Assembly (NCBI GenBank): GCA_034231615.1
Contig: CM067302.1
Coordinates: 11,646,820 to 11,710,819 of the forward strand
Origin: Meghimatium bilineatum
Taxonomy: Eukaryota > Mollusca > Gastropoda > Stylommatophora > Philomycidae
Direction of reading: 5' to 3'
DNA: 64,000 nt
Numbering within the stretch: the first letter of the stretch is position 1; the number at the start of each line of letters is the position of its first letter. Below, piece by piece: positions 1 through 11,435 of this stretch. Made by a program: the position numbers and the translations under genes. The notes below the pieces were generated by a model. It was not told the DNA's origin and made no database searches. It saw only the letters and a list, made by a program, of their open reading frames with translations.

Positions 1-1
1 T

Positions 2-94
2 ACAGTCGTTATTCCATGCCCAAACTGTCCAAGGACATTTACAGCTCGAATAGGGCTCATTAGCCATCTACGAACTCATAAAGGACACAACTAA
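2..94 (+). mobile_element. ZF retroelement, C-terminal zinc-finger remnant
   Basis: In-frame tail of the ZF element, cut by the window edge. It encodes a C2H2 finger (C-P-N-C, then H-L-R-T-H) followed by K-G-H-N and TAA. It is identical to the ends of the copies at 5151 and 8493. A short 3' UTR with a small hairpin follows to about 155. Confidence 0.85.
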
Positions 95-1544
95 AATTGA
101 ATTTTCAAAAGTGGATATAACAAATGGTCATCATCACTTGTGATGGACGAACAACATTACATAAAAACACATTCTTTTTCTACTTAGTTCCTATAGTGCA
201 AAATTCAGAAGTAAACATTTTTATAAAATATACTTTGTATGTAAATATGTGACATATTAACACCTTTTTTTCTCCTTAGTTCCTATAGTGCATAATTCAA
301 AAATAAACATTTTAAAAAATTTACTTTTTTATATTCATGCGACATAAACACATTCTTTTTCTACTTAGATCCTATAGTGCAAAATTCAAAAATAAACATG
401 AAAAAAATTTACTTTTTTATATTTATGCAACATAAACACATTCTTTTTCTACTTAGATCCTATGGTGCAAAATTCAGAAGTAAACATTTTTATAAAGTTT
501 ACCTTGTATATAAATATATGACATATATCACATTATTTTTCTGCTTAGTTCCTATAGTGCAAAATTCAGAAGTAAACATATTTAAAAAATATACTTTGTA
601 TGTAAATATGCGACATATTAACACATTCTTTTTTCTACTTAGTTCCTATAGTGGAAAATTCAAAAATAAACATTTTTTAAAAATTTACTTTTTTCTTTTT
701 ATGCGACATATAAACACATTCTTTTTCTATTTAGTTCCTATAGTGCAAAAATCAGAAGTAAATATTTTAATAAAATTTACCTGGTATATAAATATATGAC
801 ATATAAACACATTCTTTTTCTACTTAGTTCCTATAGTGCAAAATTCAGAAGTAAACATTTTTATAATATATACTTTGTATGTAAATATGCGACATATTAA
901 CATTATTCACATTTTTTTTTCTTCTTAGTTCCTATAGTGCAAAATTCATAAATAAACATTTAAAAATAATTTACTCTTTTCTTTTTATGCGACATATAAA
1001 CACATTCTTTTTCTACTTATTTCATATAGTTCAAAATTCAAAAATAAACATTAAAAAAAATTTACATTTTTTCTTTTGATGCGAGATATAAACACATTCT
1101 TTTTCTACTTAGTTCCTTTAGTGCCATATTCAAAAATAAACATTTTAAAAAAAGTACTTTTTTATTTTTATGCAACATATACATATATGACATATAAATA
1201 ATTCTTTCTCTACTTAGTTCCTATAGTGCAAAATTCAGAAGTAAACATTTTTATAAAATATACTTTGTATGTAAATATGCAACATATATAACACATTCTT
1301 TTTCTAATAAGTTCCTATAGTGCAAAATTGAAAAATAAACATTAAAAAAAATTTTCTTTTTTTTTATGCGACATATAAACACATTCTTTTTCTACTTAGA
1401 TCCTATAGTGCAAAATTCAAAAATAAATTTTTTTTTTAATTTCCTTTTTTCTGCGACATATAAACACATTCTATTTCTACTTAGATCCTATAGTGCAAAA
1501 TTCAAAAATAAATATTTTTTTAAATGACCTTTTTTATGACATAT

Positions 1545-2334
1545 CATCGTCATCAAGTGCCGTCTCCGCAACGAAGGTTGGCTGCAACGTATCTCCAACA
1601 TCTCCTGTCTCTTGTCTTGGTGGTGCACTCTGCTAGACTGTAACCTGTCCATCTTGTAATGTTACTCTCCCACTTGTATCTCTGCCTACCTCTTGCTCAC
1701 TTCCCTTTGACTTTACCCTCAAGTAAGGTCTTCAATAGGGTGTCATGTCTTTTAATGTGTCCAAAGTATTTTATTTGCCTGATCTTTATTTCTATTAGTA
1801 GTTCTTTCTTCATATTAAGTGTTTTTAGCACCTCTTTATTTGTTTTTTTCTCTTTCTTTGATGTTCTCCCTATTCTTCTATATACCCACATCTCAAAGGC
1901 ATCAATTTTGTCTTCTAATTGTTTATTTAGTGTCCATGTTTCTGAGCCATACATTAATATGGAATAGATGTAGCATTTTATAATTCTCATTTTTAACTTG
2001 TTTGTAATTTGTTTAGATATTAATAATTTCCTCATGTCATTGAAGGTACTTTTAGCCATTCCTATTCTCCTTTTAACTTCTGTTTCACATCTGCCATCAT
2101 TTGTGACTATGTGTCCAAGATATTGATACTGTTTTACTTGTTGTAGTTTCTCTCCCTGTATGTTTATGTTTACCTCCTGTTCTTCTGTGTTTTTGCTGAT
2201 TATCATGGTTTTTGTTTTTTGAATGTTTATATCCAGTCCATATTCATTACTTGATTTATTGACTTGATCTATTAGTCTTTGTAGTTCATGTTCACTTTCT
2301 GCTAAAAGAACAGTGTCATCTGCATATCTAATGT
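1545..2334 (-). mobile_element. R1 non-LTR retrotransposon fragment, copy 1
   Basis: A 5'-truncated, minus-strand fragment of 790 bp. The coding part begins at the catalytic motif RYADDTVLLA and runs through KTKTMI, QYLG and the C-terminal region YGSETWTL. The frame stops at GKVKGK where the copy at 63.6 kb reads on into RARGRQR, a CGA to TGA change. The 3' terminus (left end) is a TGATGA-type tail after the conserved GGCACTTGATGA. Satellite sequence TGACATAT flanks both ends (1537-1544 and 2335-2342) and reads as a target-site duplication. There is no RNase H domain; an RTE-like clade is plausible but unconfirmed. Confidence 0.9.
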
Positions 2335-3260
2335 TGACATATAAACACATTCTATTTCTACTTAGTTTCTATAGTGCAAAAATCAGAAGTAAATATTTTT
2401 ATAAAATCTACCTTGTATATAAATATATGACATATAAACACATTATTTTCCTACTTAGTTCCTATAGTGCAAAATTCAGAAGTAAACCTTTTTATAAAAT
2501 ATACTATGTATGTAAATATGCGACATATTAACACATTATTTTTTCTACTTAGTTCCTATAGTGCAAAATTCAAAAACAAACATTTAAAAAAATTTACTTT
2601 TTTCTTTTTATGTGACATAAACACATTCTTTTTCTACTTTGATCCTATATTTCAAAATACAAAAAAATATACATTTAAAAAAAATTTACTTTTTTCTTTT
2701 TATGCGACATATACACACATTCTTTTTCTACTTAGTTCGTATAGTGCAAAATTCAAAAATAAACATTTTAAAAAATTTTACTTTTTTTCTTTTTATGCGA
2801 GATATAAACACATTCTTTTTCTACTTAGTTCCTTTAGTGCCACATTCAAAAATAAACATTTTAAAAAAAGTACTTTTTTCTTTTTATGCAACATATACAT
2901 ATATGACATATAAATAATTCTTTCTCTACTTAGTTCCTATAGTGCAAAATTCAGAAGTAAACATTTTTATAAAATATACTTTGTATGTAAATATGCAACA
3001 TATATAACACATTCTTTTTCTAATAAGTTCCTATAGTGCAAAATTGAAAAATAAACATTAAAAAAAATTTTCTTTTTTTTTATGCGACATATAAACACAT
3101 TCTTTTTCTACTTAGATCCTATAGTGCAAAATTCAAAAATAAAATTTTTTTTAAATTTCCTTTTTTCTGCGACATATAAACACATTCTATTTCTACTTAG
3201 ATCCTATAGTGCAAAATTCAAAAATAAATTTTTTTTTAAATGACCTTTTTTATGACATAT

Positions 3261-4050
3261 CATCGTCATCAAGTGCCGTCTCCGCAACGAAGGTTGGCTG
3301 CAACGTATCTCCAACATCTCCTGTCTCTTGTCTTGGTGGTGCACTCTGCTAGACTGTAACCTGTCCATCTTGTAATGTTACTCTCCCACTTGTATCTCTG
3401 CCTACCTCTTGCTCACTTCCCTTTGACTTTACCCTCAAGTAAGGTCTTCAATAGGGTGTCATGTCTTTTAATGTGTCCAAAGTATTTTATTTGCCTGATC
3501 TTTATTTCTATTAGTAGTTCTTTCTTCATATTAAGTGTTTTTAGCACCTCTTTATTTGTTTTTTTCTCTTTCTTTGATGTTCTCCCTATTCTTCTATATA
3601 CCCACATCTCAAAGGCATCAATTTTGTCTTCTAATTGTTTATTTAGTGTCCATGTTTCTGAGCCATACATTAATATGGAATAGATGTAGCATTTTATAAT
3701 TCTCATTTTTAACTTGTTTGTAATTTGTTTAGATATTAATAATTTCCTCATGTCATTGAAGGTACTTTTAGCCATTCCTATTCTCCTTTTAACTTCTGTT
3801 TCACATCTGCCATCATTTGTGACTATGTGTCCAAGATATTGATACTGTTTTACTTGTTGTAGTTTCTCTCCCTGTATGTTTATGTTTACCTCCTGTTCTT
3901 CTGTGTTTTTGCTGATTATCATGGTTTTTGTTTTTTGAATGTTTATATCCAGTCCATATTCATTACTTGATTTATTGACTTGATCTATTAGTCTTTGTAG
4001 TTCATGTTCACTTTCTGCTAAAAGAACAGTGTCATCTGCATATCTAATGT
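3261..4050 (-). mobile_element. R1 fragment, copy 2 (duplicate of copy 1)
   Basis: Same insert as at 1545, displaced by exactly 1,716 bp, with the same flanking TGACATAT, the same breakpoint before the YADD motif and the same premature TGA. It shares the LLIEIK variant with copy 1. It arose by segmental duplication and not by independent insertion. Confidence 0.92.
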
Positions 4051-4429
4051 TGACATATAAACACATTCTATTTCTACTTAGTTTCTATAGTGCAAAAATC
4101 AGAAGTAAATATTTTTATAAAATCTACCTTGTATATAAATATATGACATATAAACACATTCTTTTCCTACTTAGTTCCTATAGTGCAAAATTCAGAAGTA
4201 AACCTTTTTATAAAATATACTATGTATGTAAATATGCGACATATTAACACATTATTTTTTCTACTTAGTTCCTATAGTGCAAAATTCAAAAACAAACATT
4301 TTAAAAAAATGTACTTTTTTCTTTTTATGCGACATATAAACACATTCTATTTCTACTTAGTTCCTATAGTGCAAAAATCAGAAGTAAATATTATTATAAA
4401 ATTTGCCTTGTATATAAATATATTACATA

Positions 4430-5212
4430 TAAACTCTTCCTCACTTTAATCAAAATCCCCAGTGCAAGTCATTTTCACAAGTACTTTCGGCAGATTGTAC
4501 GCAAATGTTTGGCGTAGAAATGGCATTAACCTTCAGACTAAGCTGAAAGTTTACAGAGCAGTGGTACTTCCAGTGCTGCTATACGCTAGTGAAACATGGA
4601 CTGAGTATAGACGTCATGTGAAAAAACTCAATCATTTTCATACAAATTGTCTCAGAAAAGTTATGAACATCAGATGGCAAGACAAGATTCCAGATACCAC
4701 TGTACTTGATAGAGCTGGTATCTCAAGCATTGACACGATCCTGATGCAGACACAGATTCGTTGGGCAGGTCATTTGGTGCGTATGCCAGACCATCTTCTG
4801 CCAAAAATACTTCTCTATGGTGAGCTAGAGAAGGGTATACGATCTCAAGGTGGCCAAAGGAAGCGCTACAAGGACTCGTTAAAGGACTCACTGAAAGCCT
4901 TTGAAATAGACCACGATACATGGGAAGAACTTGCACAAAATAGATCTACATGGCGTTCTAAAATAAAAAATAGCGCATCATCTTGTGAAAGGAAGAGAAA
5001 TGCAGCAGCTCAACAGCGGAGAGCAGCTAGAAAGTCACGGATAGACCAAGATCCGTCTACAGTCGTTATTCCATGCCCAAACTGTCCAAGGACATTTACA
5101 GCTCGAATAGGGCTCATTAGCCATCTACGAACTCATAAAGGACACAACTAAAATTGAATTTTCAAAAGTGGATATAACAAATGGTCATCATCACTTGTGA
5201 TGGACGAACAAC
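4430..5212 (+). mobile_element. ZF non-LTR retrotransposon fragment, copy 1
   Basis: A 5'-truncated plus-strand fragment. The open frame (4462-5151, no ATG; it opens with GTG) covers only the part after the reverse transcriptase catalytic core: LYASETWT, a conserved region with RWAGHLVRMPD, a basic segment rich in R and K, and a C-terminal C2H2 finger (CPNCPRTF, then HLRTH). The 3' UTR has a short hairpin (CATCACTTGTGATG) followed by GACGAACAACA. The flanking ATTACATA at 4422-4429 and 5213-5220 fits an 8-bp target-site duplication in satellite. The finger probably belongs to the element's nucleic-acid binding, by analogy with other non-LTR proteins. Confidence 0.88.
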
Positions 5213-8200
5213 ATTACATAAAAACACATTCTTTTTCTACTTAGTTCCTATAGTGCAAAATTCAGAAGTAAACATTTTTATAAAATATACTTTGTATGTA
5301 AATATGTGACATATTAACACCTTTTTTTCTCCTTAGTTCCTATAGTGCATAATTCAAAAATAAACATTTTAAAAAATTTACTTTTTTATATTCATGCGAC
5401 ATAAACACATTCTTTTTCTACTTAGATCCTATAGTGCAAAATTCAAAAATAAACATGAAAAAAATTTACTTTTTTATATTTATGCAACATAAACACATTC
5501 TTTTTCTACTTAGATCCTATGGTGCAAAATTCAGAAGTAAACATTTTTATAAAGTTTACCTTGTATATAAATATATGACATATATCACATTATTTTTCTG
5601 CTTAGTTCCTATAGTGCAAAATTCAGAAGTAAACATATTTAAAAAATATACTTTGTATGTAAATATGCGACATATTAACACATTCTTTTTTCTACTTAGT
5701 TCCTATAGTGGAAAATTCAAAAATAAACATTTTTTAAAAATTTACTTTTTTCTTTTTATGCGACATATAAACACATTCTTTTTCTATTTAGTTCCTATAG
5801 TGCAAAAATCAGAAGTAAATATTTTAATAAAATTTACCTGGTATATAAATATATGACATATAAACACATTCTTTTTCTACTTAGTTCCTATAGTGCAAAA
5901 TTCAGAAGTAAACATTTTTATAATATATACTTTGTATGTAAATATGCGACATATTAACATTATTCACATTTTTTTTTCTTCTTAGTTCCTATAGTGCAAA
6001 ATTCATAAATAAACATTTAAAAATAATTTACTCTTTTCTTTTTATGCGACATATAAACACATTCTTTTTCTACTTATTTCATATAGTTCAAAATTCAAAA
6101 ATAAACATTAAAAAAATTTTACTTTTTTTCTTTTTATGCGAGATATAAACACATTCTTTTTCTACTTAGTTCCTTTAGTGCCACATTCAAAAATAAACAT
6201 TTTAAAAAAAGTACTTTTTTCTTTTTATGCAACATATACATATATGACATATAAATAATTCTTTCTCTACTTAGTTCCTATAGTGCAAAATTCAGAAGTA
6301 AACATTTTTATAAAATATACTTTGTATGTAAATATGCAACATATATAACACATTCTTTTTCTAATAAGTTCCTATAGTGCAAAATTGAAAAATAAACATT
6401 AAAAAAAATTTTCTTTTTTTTTATGCGACATATAAACACATTCTTTTTCTACTTAGATCCTATAGTGCAAAATTCAAAAATAAAAATTTTTTTAAATTTC
6501 CTTTTTTCTGCGACATATAAACACATTCTATTTCTACTTAGATCCTATAGTGCAAAATTCAAAAATAAATTTTTTTTTAAATGACCTTTTTTAATGACAT
6601 ATCATCGTCATCAAGTGCCGTCTCCGCAACGAAGGTTGGCTGCAACGTATCTCCAACATCTCCTGTCTCTTGTCTTGGTGGTGCACTCTGCTAGACTGTA
6701 ACCTGTCCATCTTGTAATGTTACTCTCCCACTTGTATCTCTGCCTACCTCTTGCTCACTTCCCTTTGACTTTACCCTCAAGTAAGGTCTTCAATAGGGTG
6801 TCATGTCTTTTAATGTGTCCAAAGTATTTTATTTGCCTGATCTTTATTTCTCTTAGTAGTTCTTTCTTCATATTAAGTGTTTTTAGCACCTCTTTATTTG
6901 TTTTTTTCTCTTTCTTTGATGTTCTCCCTATTCTTCTATATACCCACATCTCAAAGGCATCAATTTTGTCTTCTAATTGTTTATTTAGTGTCCATGTTTC
7001 TGAGCCATACATTAATATGGAATAGATGTAGCATTTTATAATTCTCATTTTTAACTTGTTTGTAATTTGTTTAGATATTAATAATTTCCTCATGTCATTG
7101 AAGGTACTTTTAGCCATTCCTATTCTCCTTTTAACTTCTGTTTCACATCTGCCATCATTTGTGACTATGTGTCCAAGATATTGATACTGTTTTACTTGTT
7201 GTAGTTTCTCTCCCTGTATGTTTATGTTTACCTCCTGTTCTTCTGTGTTTTTGCTGATTATCATGGTTTTTGTTTTTTGAATGTTTATATCCAGTCCATA
7301 TTCATTACTTGATTTATTGACTTGATCTATTAGTCTTTGTAGTTCATGTTCACTTTCTGCTAAAAGAACAGTGTCATCTGCATATCTAATGTTGACATAT
7401 AAACACATTCTATTTCTACTTAGTTTCTATAGTGCAAAAATCAGAAGTAAATATTTTTATAAAATCTACCTTGTATATAAATATATGACATATAAACACA
7501 TTCTTTTCCTACTTAGTTCCTATAGTGCAAAATTCAGAAGTAAACCTTTTTATAAAATATACTATGTATGTAAATATGCGACATATTAACACATTATTTT
7601 TTCTACTTAGTTCCTATAGTGCAAAATTCAAAAACAAACATTTTAAAAAAATGTACTTTTTTCTTTTTATGCGACATATAAACACATTCTATTTCTACTT
7701 AGTTCCTATAGTGCAAAAATCAGAAGTAAATATTATTATAAAATTTGCCTTGTATATAAATATATTACATATAAACTCTTCCTCACTTTAATCAAAATCC
7801 CCAGTGCAAGTCATTTTCACAAGTACTTTCGGCAGATTGTACACAAATGTTTGGCGTAGAAATGGCATTAACCTTCAGACTAAGCTGAAAGTTTACAGAG
7901 CAGTGGTACTTCCAGTGCTGCTATACGCTAGTGAAACATGGACTGTGTATAGACGTCATGTGAAAAAACTCAATCATTTTCATACAAATTGTCTCAGAAA
8001 AGTTATGAACATCAGATGGCAAGACAAGATTCCAGATACCACTGTACTTGATAGAGCTGGTATCTCAAGCATTGACACGATCCTGATGCAGACACAGATT
8101 CGTTGGGCAGGTCATTTGGTGCGTATGCCAGACCATCTTCTGCCAAAAATACTTCTCTATGGTGAGCTAGAGAAGGGTATACGATCTCAAGGTGGCCAAA

Positions 8201-8399
8201 GGAAGCGCTACAAGGACTCGTTAAAGGACTCACTGAAAGCCTTTGAAATAGACCACGATACATGGGAAGAACTTGCACAAAATAGATCTACATGGCGTTC
8301 TAAAATAAAAAATAGCGCATCATCTTGTGAAAGGAAGAGAAATGCAGCAGCTCAACAGCGGAGAGCAGCTAGAAAGTCACGGATAGACCAAGATCCGTC
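5058..8399. repeat. Higher-order repeat unit 2 (3,342 bp)
   Basis: Near-identical to unit 1 but with a single satellite plus R1 block. At 6107-6235 it carries the variants found in the second internal block of unit 1 (around 2767-2890), not those of the first block (around 1050-1170). It therefore looks like a recombinant in which exchange between the two internal 1.7-kb repeats removed one copy. Confidence 0.93.
6603..7392 (-). mobile_element. R1 fragment, copy 3 (in unit 2)
   Basis: Duplicate of the insert at 1545, in unit 2, with the same TSD and premature TGA. It encodes LLREIK where copies 1 and 2 have LLIEIK, matching the better-preserved copy at 63.5 kb, so it keeps the ancestral state at that codon. 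Confidence 0.92.
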
Positions 8400-8554
8400 T
8401 ACAGTCGTTATTCCATGCCCAAACTGTCCAAGGACATTTACAGCTCGAATAGGGCTCATTAGCCATCTACGAACTCATAAAGGACACAACTAAAATTGAA
8501 TTTTCAAAAGTGGATATAACAAATGGTCATCATCACTTGTGATGGACGAACAAC
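7772..8554 (+). mobile_element. ZF retrotransposon fragment, copy 2 (in unit 2)
   Basis: Duplicate of the 4430 fragment with the same truncation point and flanking ATTACATA. The frame 7804-8493 differs from the first copy at few residues (A to T near YANVW, E to V after SETWT). The frame is intact, but it encodes no catalytic domain, so it cannot be an active transposase or polymerase by itself. Confidence 0.9.
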
Positions 8555-9685
8555 ATTACATAAAAACACATTCTTTTTCTACTTAGTTCCTATAGTGCAA
8601 AATTCAGAAGTAAACATTTTTATAAAATATACTTTGTATGTAAATATGTGACATATTAACACCTTTTTTTCTCCTTAGTTCCTATAGTGCATAATTCAAA
8701 AATAAACATTTTAAAAAATTTACTTTTTTATATTCATGCGACATAAACACATTCTTTTTCTACTTAGATCCTATAGTGCAAAATTCAAAAATAAACATGA
8801 AAAAAATTTACTTTTTTATATTTATGCAACATAAACACATTCTTTTTCTACTTAGATCCTATGGTGCAAAATTCAGAAGTAAACATTTTTATAAAGTTTA
8901 CCTTGTATATAAATATATGACATATATCACATTATTTTTCTGCTTAGTTCCTATAGTGCAAAATTCAGAAGTAAACATATTTAAAAAATATACTTTGTAT
9001 GTAAATATGCGACATATTAACACATTCTTTTTTCTACTTAGTTCCTATAGTGGAAAATTCAAAAATAAACATTTTTTAAAAATTTACTTTTTTCTTTTTA
9101 TGCGACATATAAACACATTCTTTTTCTATTTAGTTCCTATAGTGCAAAAATCAGAAGTAAATATTTTAATAAAATTTACCTGGTATATAAATATATGACA
9201 TATAAACACATTCTTTTTCTACTTAGTTCCTATAGTGCAAAATTCAGAAGTAAACATTTTTATAATATATACTTTGTATGTAAATATGCGACATATTAAC
9301 ATTATTCACATTTTTTTTTCTTCTTAGTTCCTATAGTGCAAAATTCATAAATAAACATTTAAAAATAATTTACTCTTTTCTTTTTATGCGACATATAAAC
9401 ACATTCTTTTTCTACTTATTTCATATAGTTCAAAATTCAAAAATAAACATTAAAAAAAATTTACATTTTTTCTTTTGATGCGAGATATAAACACATTCTT
9501 TTTCTACTTAGTTCCTTTAGTGCCATATTCAAAAATAAACATTTTAAAAAAAGTACTTTTTTATTTTTATGCAACATATACATATATGACATATAAATAA
9601 TTCTTTCTCTACTTAGTTCCTATAGTGCAAAATTCAGAAGTAAACATTTTTATAAAATATACTTTGTATGTAAATATGCAACATA
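8400..9685. repeat. Higher-order repeat unit 3 (partial)
   Basis: Matches the first 1.28 kb of unit 1, including its private variants near 1055-1170. It then diverges near 9685 into differently ordered satellite monomers that end at about 10,063. It contains no R1 fragment, so the array terminates or is rearranged here. Confidence 0.88.
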
Positions 9686-10063
9686 TTAACACATTATATT
9701 TTCTTCTTAGTTTCTATAGTGCAAAATTCAAAAATAAACATTTTAAAAATGTACTTTTTTCTATTTATGCGACATATAAACACATTCTTTTTCTACTTAG
9801 TTCCTATAGTGCAAAAATCAGAAGTAATAATTTTTTTTAAATTTTCCTTGCATATAAAAATATTACATATAAACACATTCTTTTTCTACTTAGTTCCTAT
9901 AGTGCAAAATTCAGAAGGAAACATTTTTATATTATATACTTTGTATATAAATATGTAACATATTAACACATTATTTTTTCTACTTAGTTCCTATAGTGCA
10001 AAATTCAGAAGTAAACATTTTAATGAAATGTACTTTGTATGTAAATATGTGATATATAAACAA

Positions 10064-10212
10064 TGGCTTCTAAACTATTCTACTGTACCAAGGGCTACTA
10101 AACTATTCTACTGTACCAAGGGCTGCTAAACTATTCTATTGTACCAAGGGCTGCTAAACTTTTCTACTGTACCAAGGGCTACTAAACTATTCTACTGCAC
10201 CTAGGACTATGA
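10064..10212. repeat. 28-bp minisatellite, about 5 copies
   Basis: Imperfect tandem copies built around CTAAACTATTCTACTGTACC, directly after the satellite ends and directly before an R1 3' end. Confidence 0.85.
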
Positions 10213-10216
10213 AACT

Positions 10217-11258
10217 AGTCTACTGCACCATCATCAAGTGTCGCCTCCACAACGAAGGTTGGCTGCAACAGACCTCCAACATCCCATGTCTCTTGTTTTG
10301 GTGGTGCACTCTTCTAGACTAACCTGTCCATCTTGAGATGTTACTCTCCCACTTATATCTCTGTCTACCTCGTGCTCGCCTCCTTTCAAATTTACCCTCA
10401 AGGTCTTCAAGAAGGTGTCATGTCTTTTAATGTGTCAAAAATATTTTAATGTCCTGATCGTTGTTTCCTTTAATAATTCCTCCTTCGTTCTAAGTTTTGT
10501 TAGAACCTCTTTGTTTTCTTCTCTTTCCATGATGTTCTTCCTATTCTTCTATATATCCACATCTCAAAAGCATAAATTTTATCTTATTGTTTGTTCAGTG
10601 TCCATGTTTCTGGACCATACATTAATATAGATTACATGTAACTTTTTATAATTCTCATTTTTAGCTTGTTTGTCATTTGTTTAGATGCTAATATTTTCCT
10701 CATATATTAAAAGTATTTTTAGCCATTCCTATTCTCCTTTTGCAACAAATCCTATGCAACCAGTCCATTTAGATGGATACTAGAAAATGTGTTCTCAAAT
10801 GCTACATTGAACCAATGCTACACTATGGAAGGGAAGCATGGACTATAAATAAGACATCATAAAAATCATTGGAGGCAGCGGAAATGTGATTTATTCGAAG
10901 AAAGTTACACATTACTTGGACAGCAAGGATTACTAATGAAGAATGTCTTAGAAGGATGGATGTGAAAATATGCATTATTGATAATATAATAAAAAGACAG
11001 TCAACATTTATTGGGCACATAATGAGAAGAGGAGGCATTGAGAATATAGTGACAAAAGGAAAGATAGAAGGAAAAAGATCAAGGGGAAGACCTAGAGAAA
11101 AGATATTGAACAGTTTGACTAAATGGCTTCGATTGACGACACCAACAGAGATGATGACATATATGGGGAATCGATGTACATGGAGAGATTTGATCTCCAA
11201 CGCCATTCGACACAGCACTTGATGATGATGATTCTCCTTTTAACTTCTGTTTCAAATA
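10217..11258 (-). mobile_element. R1 fragment (diverged), split by an R3 insertion
   Basis: Minus-strand R1 copy, clearly older than those at 1.5-7.4 kb, with many substitutions and small indels but colinear from its 3' end at 10,217 to 10,741. It resumes at 11,231-11,258 after a 489-bp plus-strand insert. The duplicated ATTCTCCTTTT at 10,731-10,741 and 11,231-11,241 is the target-site duplication of that insert. Confidence 0.85.
10742..11230 (+). mobile_element. R3 non-LTR retrotransposon fragment nested in R1
   Basis: 5'-truncated plus-strand element ending in a GATGATGATG tail. Several frame breaks occur upstream. The last open stretch, 10,956-11,222, reads as the C-terminal part of a reverse transcriptase protein: a FIGHIMRRGG block, KIEGKRSRGRPREKIL, then WRDLISNAIRHST. 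Related fragments lie at 12.1-13.05, 18.5, 22.1, 46.6 and 52.3 kb. An 11-bp TSD and the nested position show it inserted after the host R1 copy. Confidence 0.85.
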
Positions 11259-11435
11259 TTTTTTTGGCTGCGATAGCCAATGGGTTAAAAGTCAAAACAG
11301 AGAATTAATTCTTATCTATACTATAATGTAATTCATCAACTTGTTAGCTGAATCATTATTGAACCCATCTAACAAATACAAATCTGTCAAACTTGCTCAG
11401 AGTTCAAAACCTGATCATGAACATTGTGCTGTTGA

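Larger units (their letters stand above)
1..5057. repeat. Higher-order repeat unit 1 (5.06 kb form)
   Basis: First visible unit of a composite tandem repeat. The sequence at position 1 recurs at 5058 and 8400, each time inside the same zinc-finger frame. Unit 1 is 1,716 bp longer than unit 2 because the block of satellite plus R1 fragment is present twice (for example 1659 and 3375 are equivalent). Contents in order: end of a ZF element, satellite, R1 fragment, satellite, second R1 fragment, satellite, ZF element. The left edge of the array lies outside the window. Confidence 0.93.
156..10063. repeat. AT-rich satellite, monomers of about 85-95 bp
   Basis: Between the retroelement inserts the sequence is a tandem array of AT-rich monomers sharing the core CTTAGTTCCTATAGTGCA. 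Two types alternate: one continues with a CAGAAGTAAACA segment and a TATGTAAATATG tail, the other with CAAAAATAAACA and a T-rich CTTTTTATGCGACAT tail. By length there are roughly sixty monomers. Open frames across them (for example 377-799 and 2467-2913) are low-complexity products of the repeat and show no domain. I regard this stretch as non-coding. Confidence 0.9.

Noticed and set aside
377-799. Open frame of 140 codons in the satellite, repeated at 5434 and 8776
   Set aside because: It consists of F/Y/K-rich translation of satellite monomers, recurs only because the unit is duplicated, and has no domain.
1659-1967. Plus-strand 102-codon frame over R1 copies
   Set aside because: It is the antisense shadow of the R1 reverse transcriptase.
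1-10063. CRISPR-like reading of the regularly repeated satellite and minisatellites
   Set aside because: Repeats are contiguous without unique spacers, and spliced exons plus animal retroelements show a eukaryotic genome.
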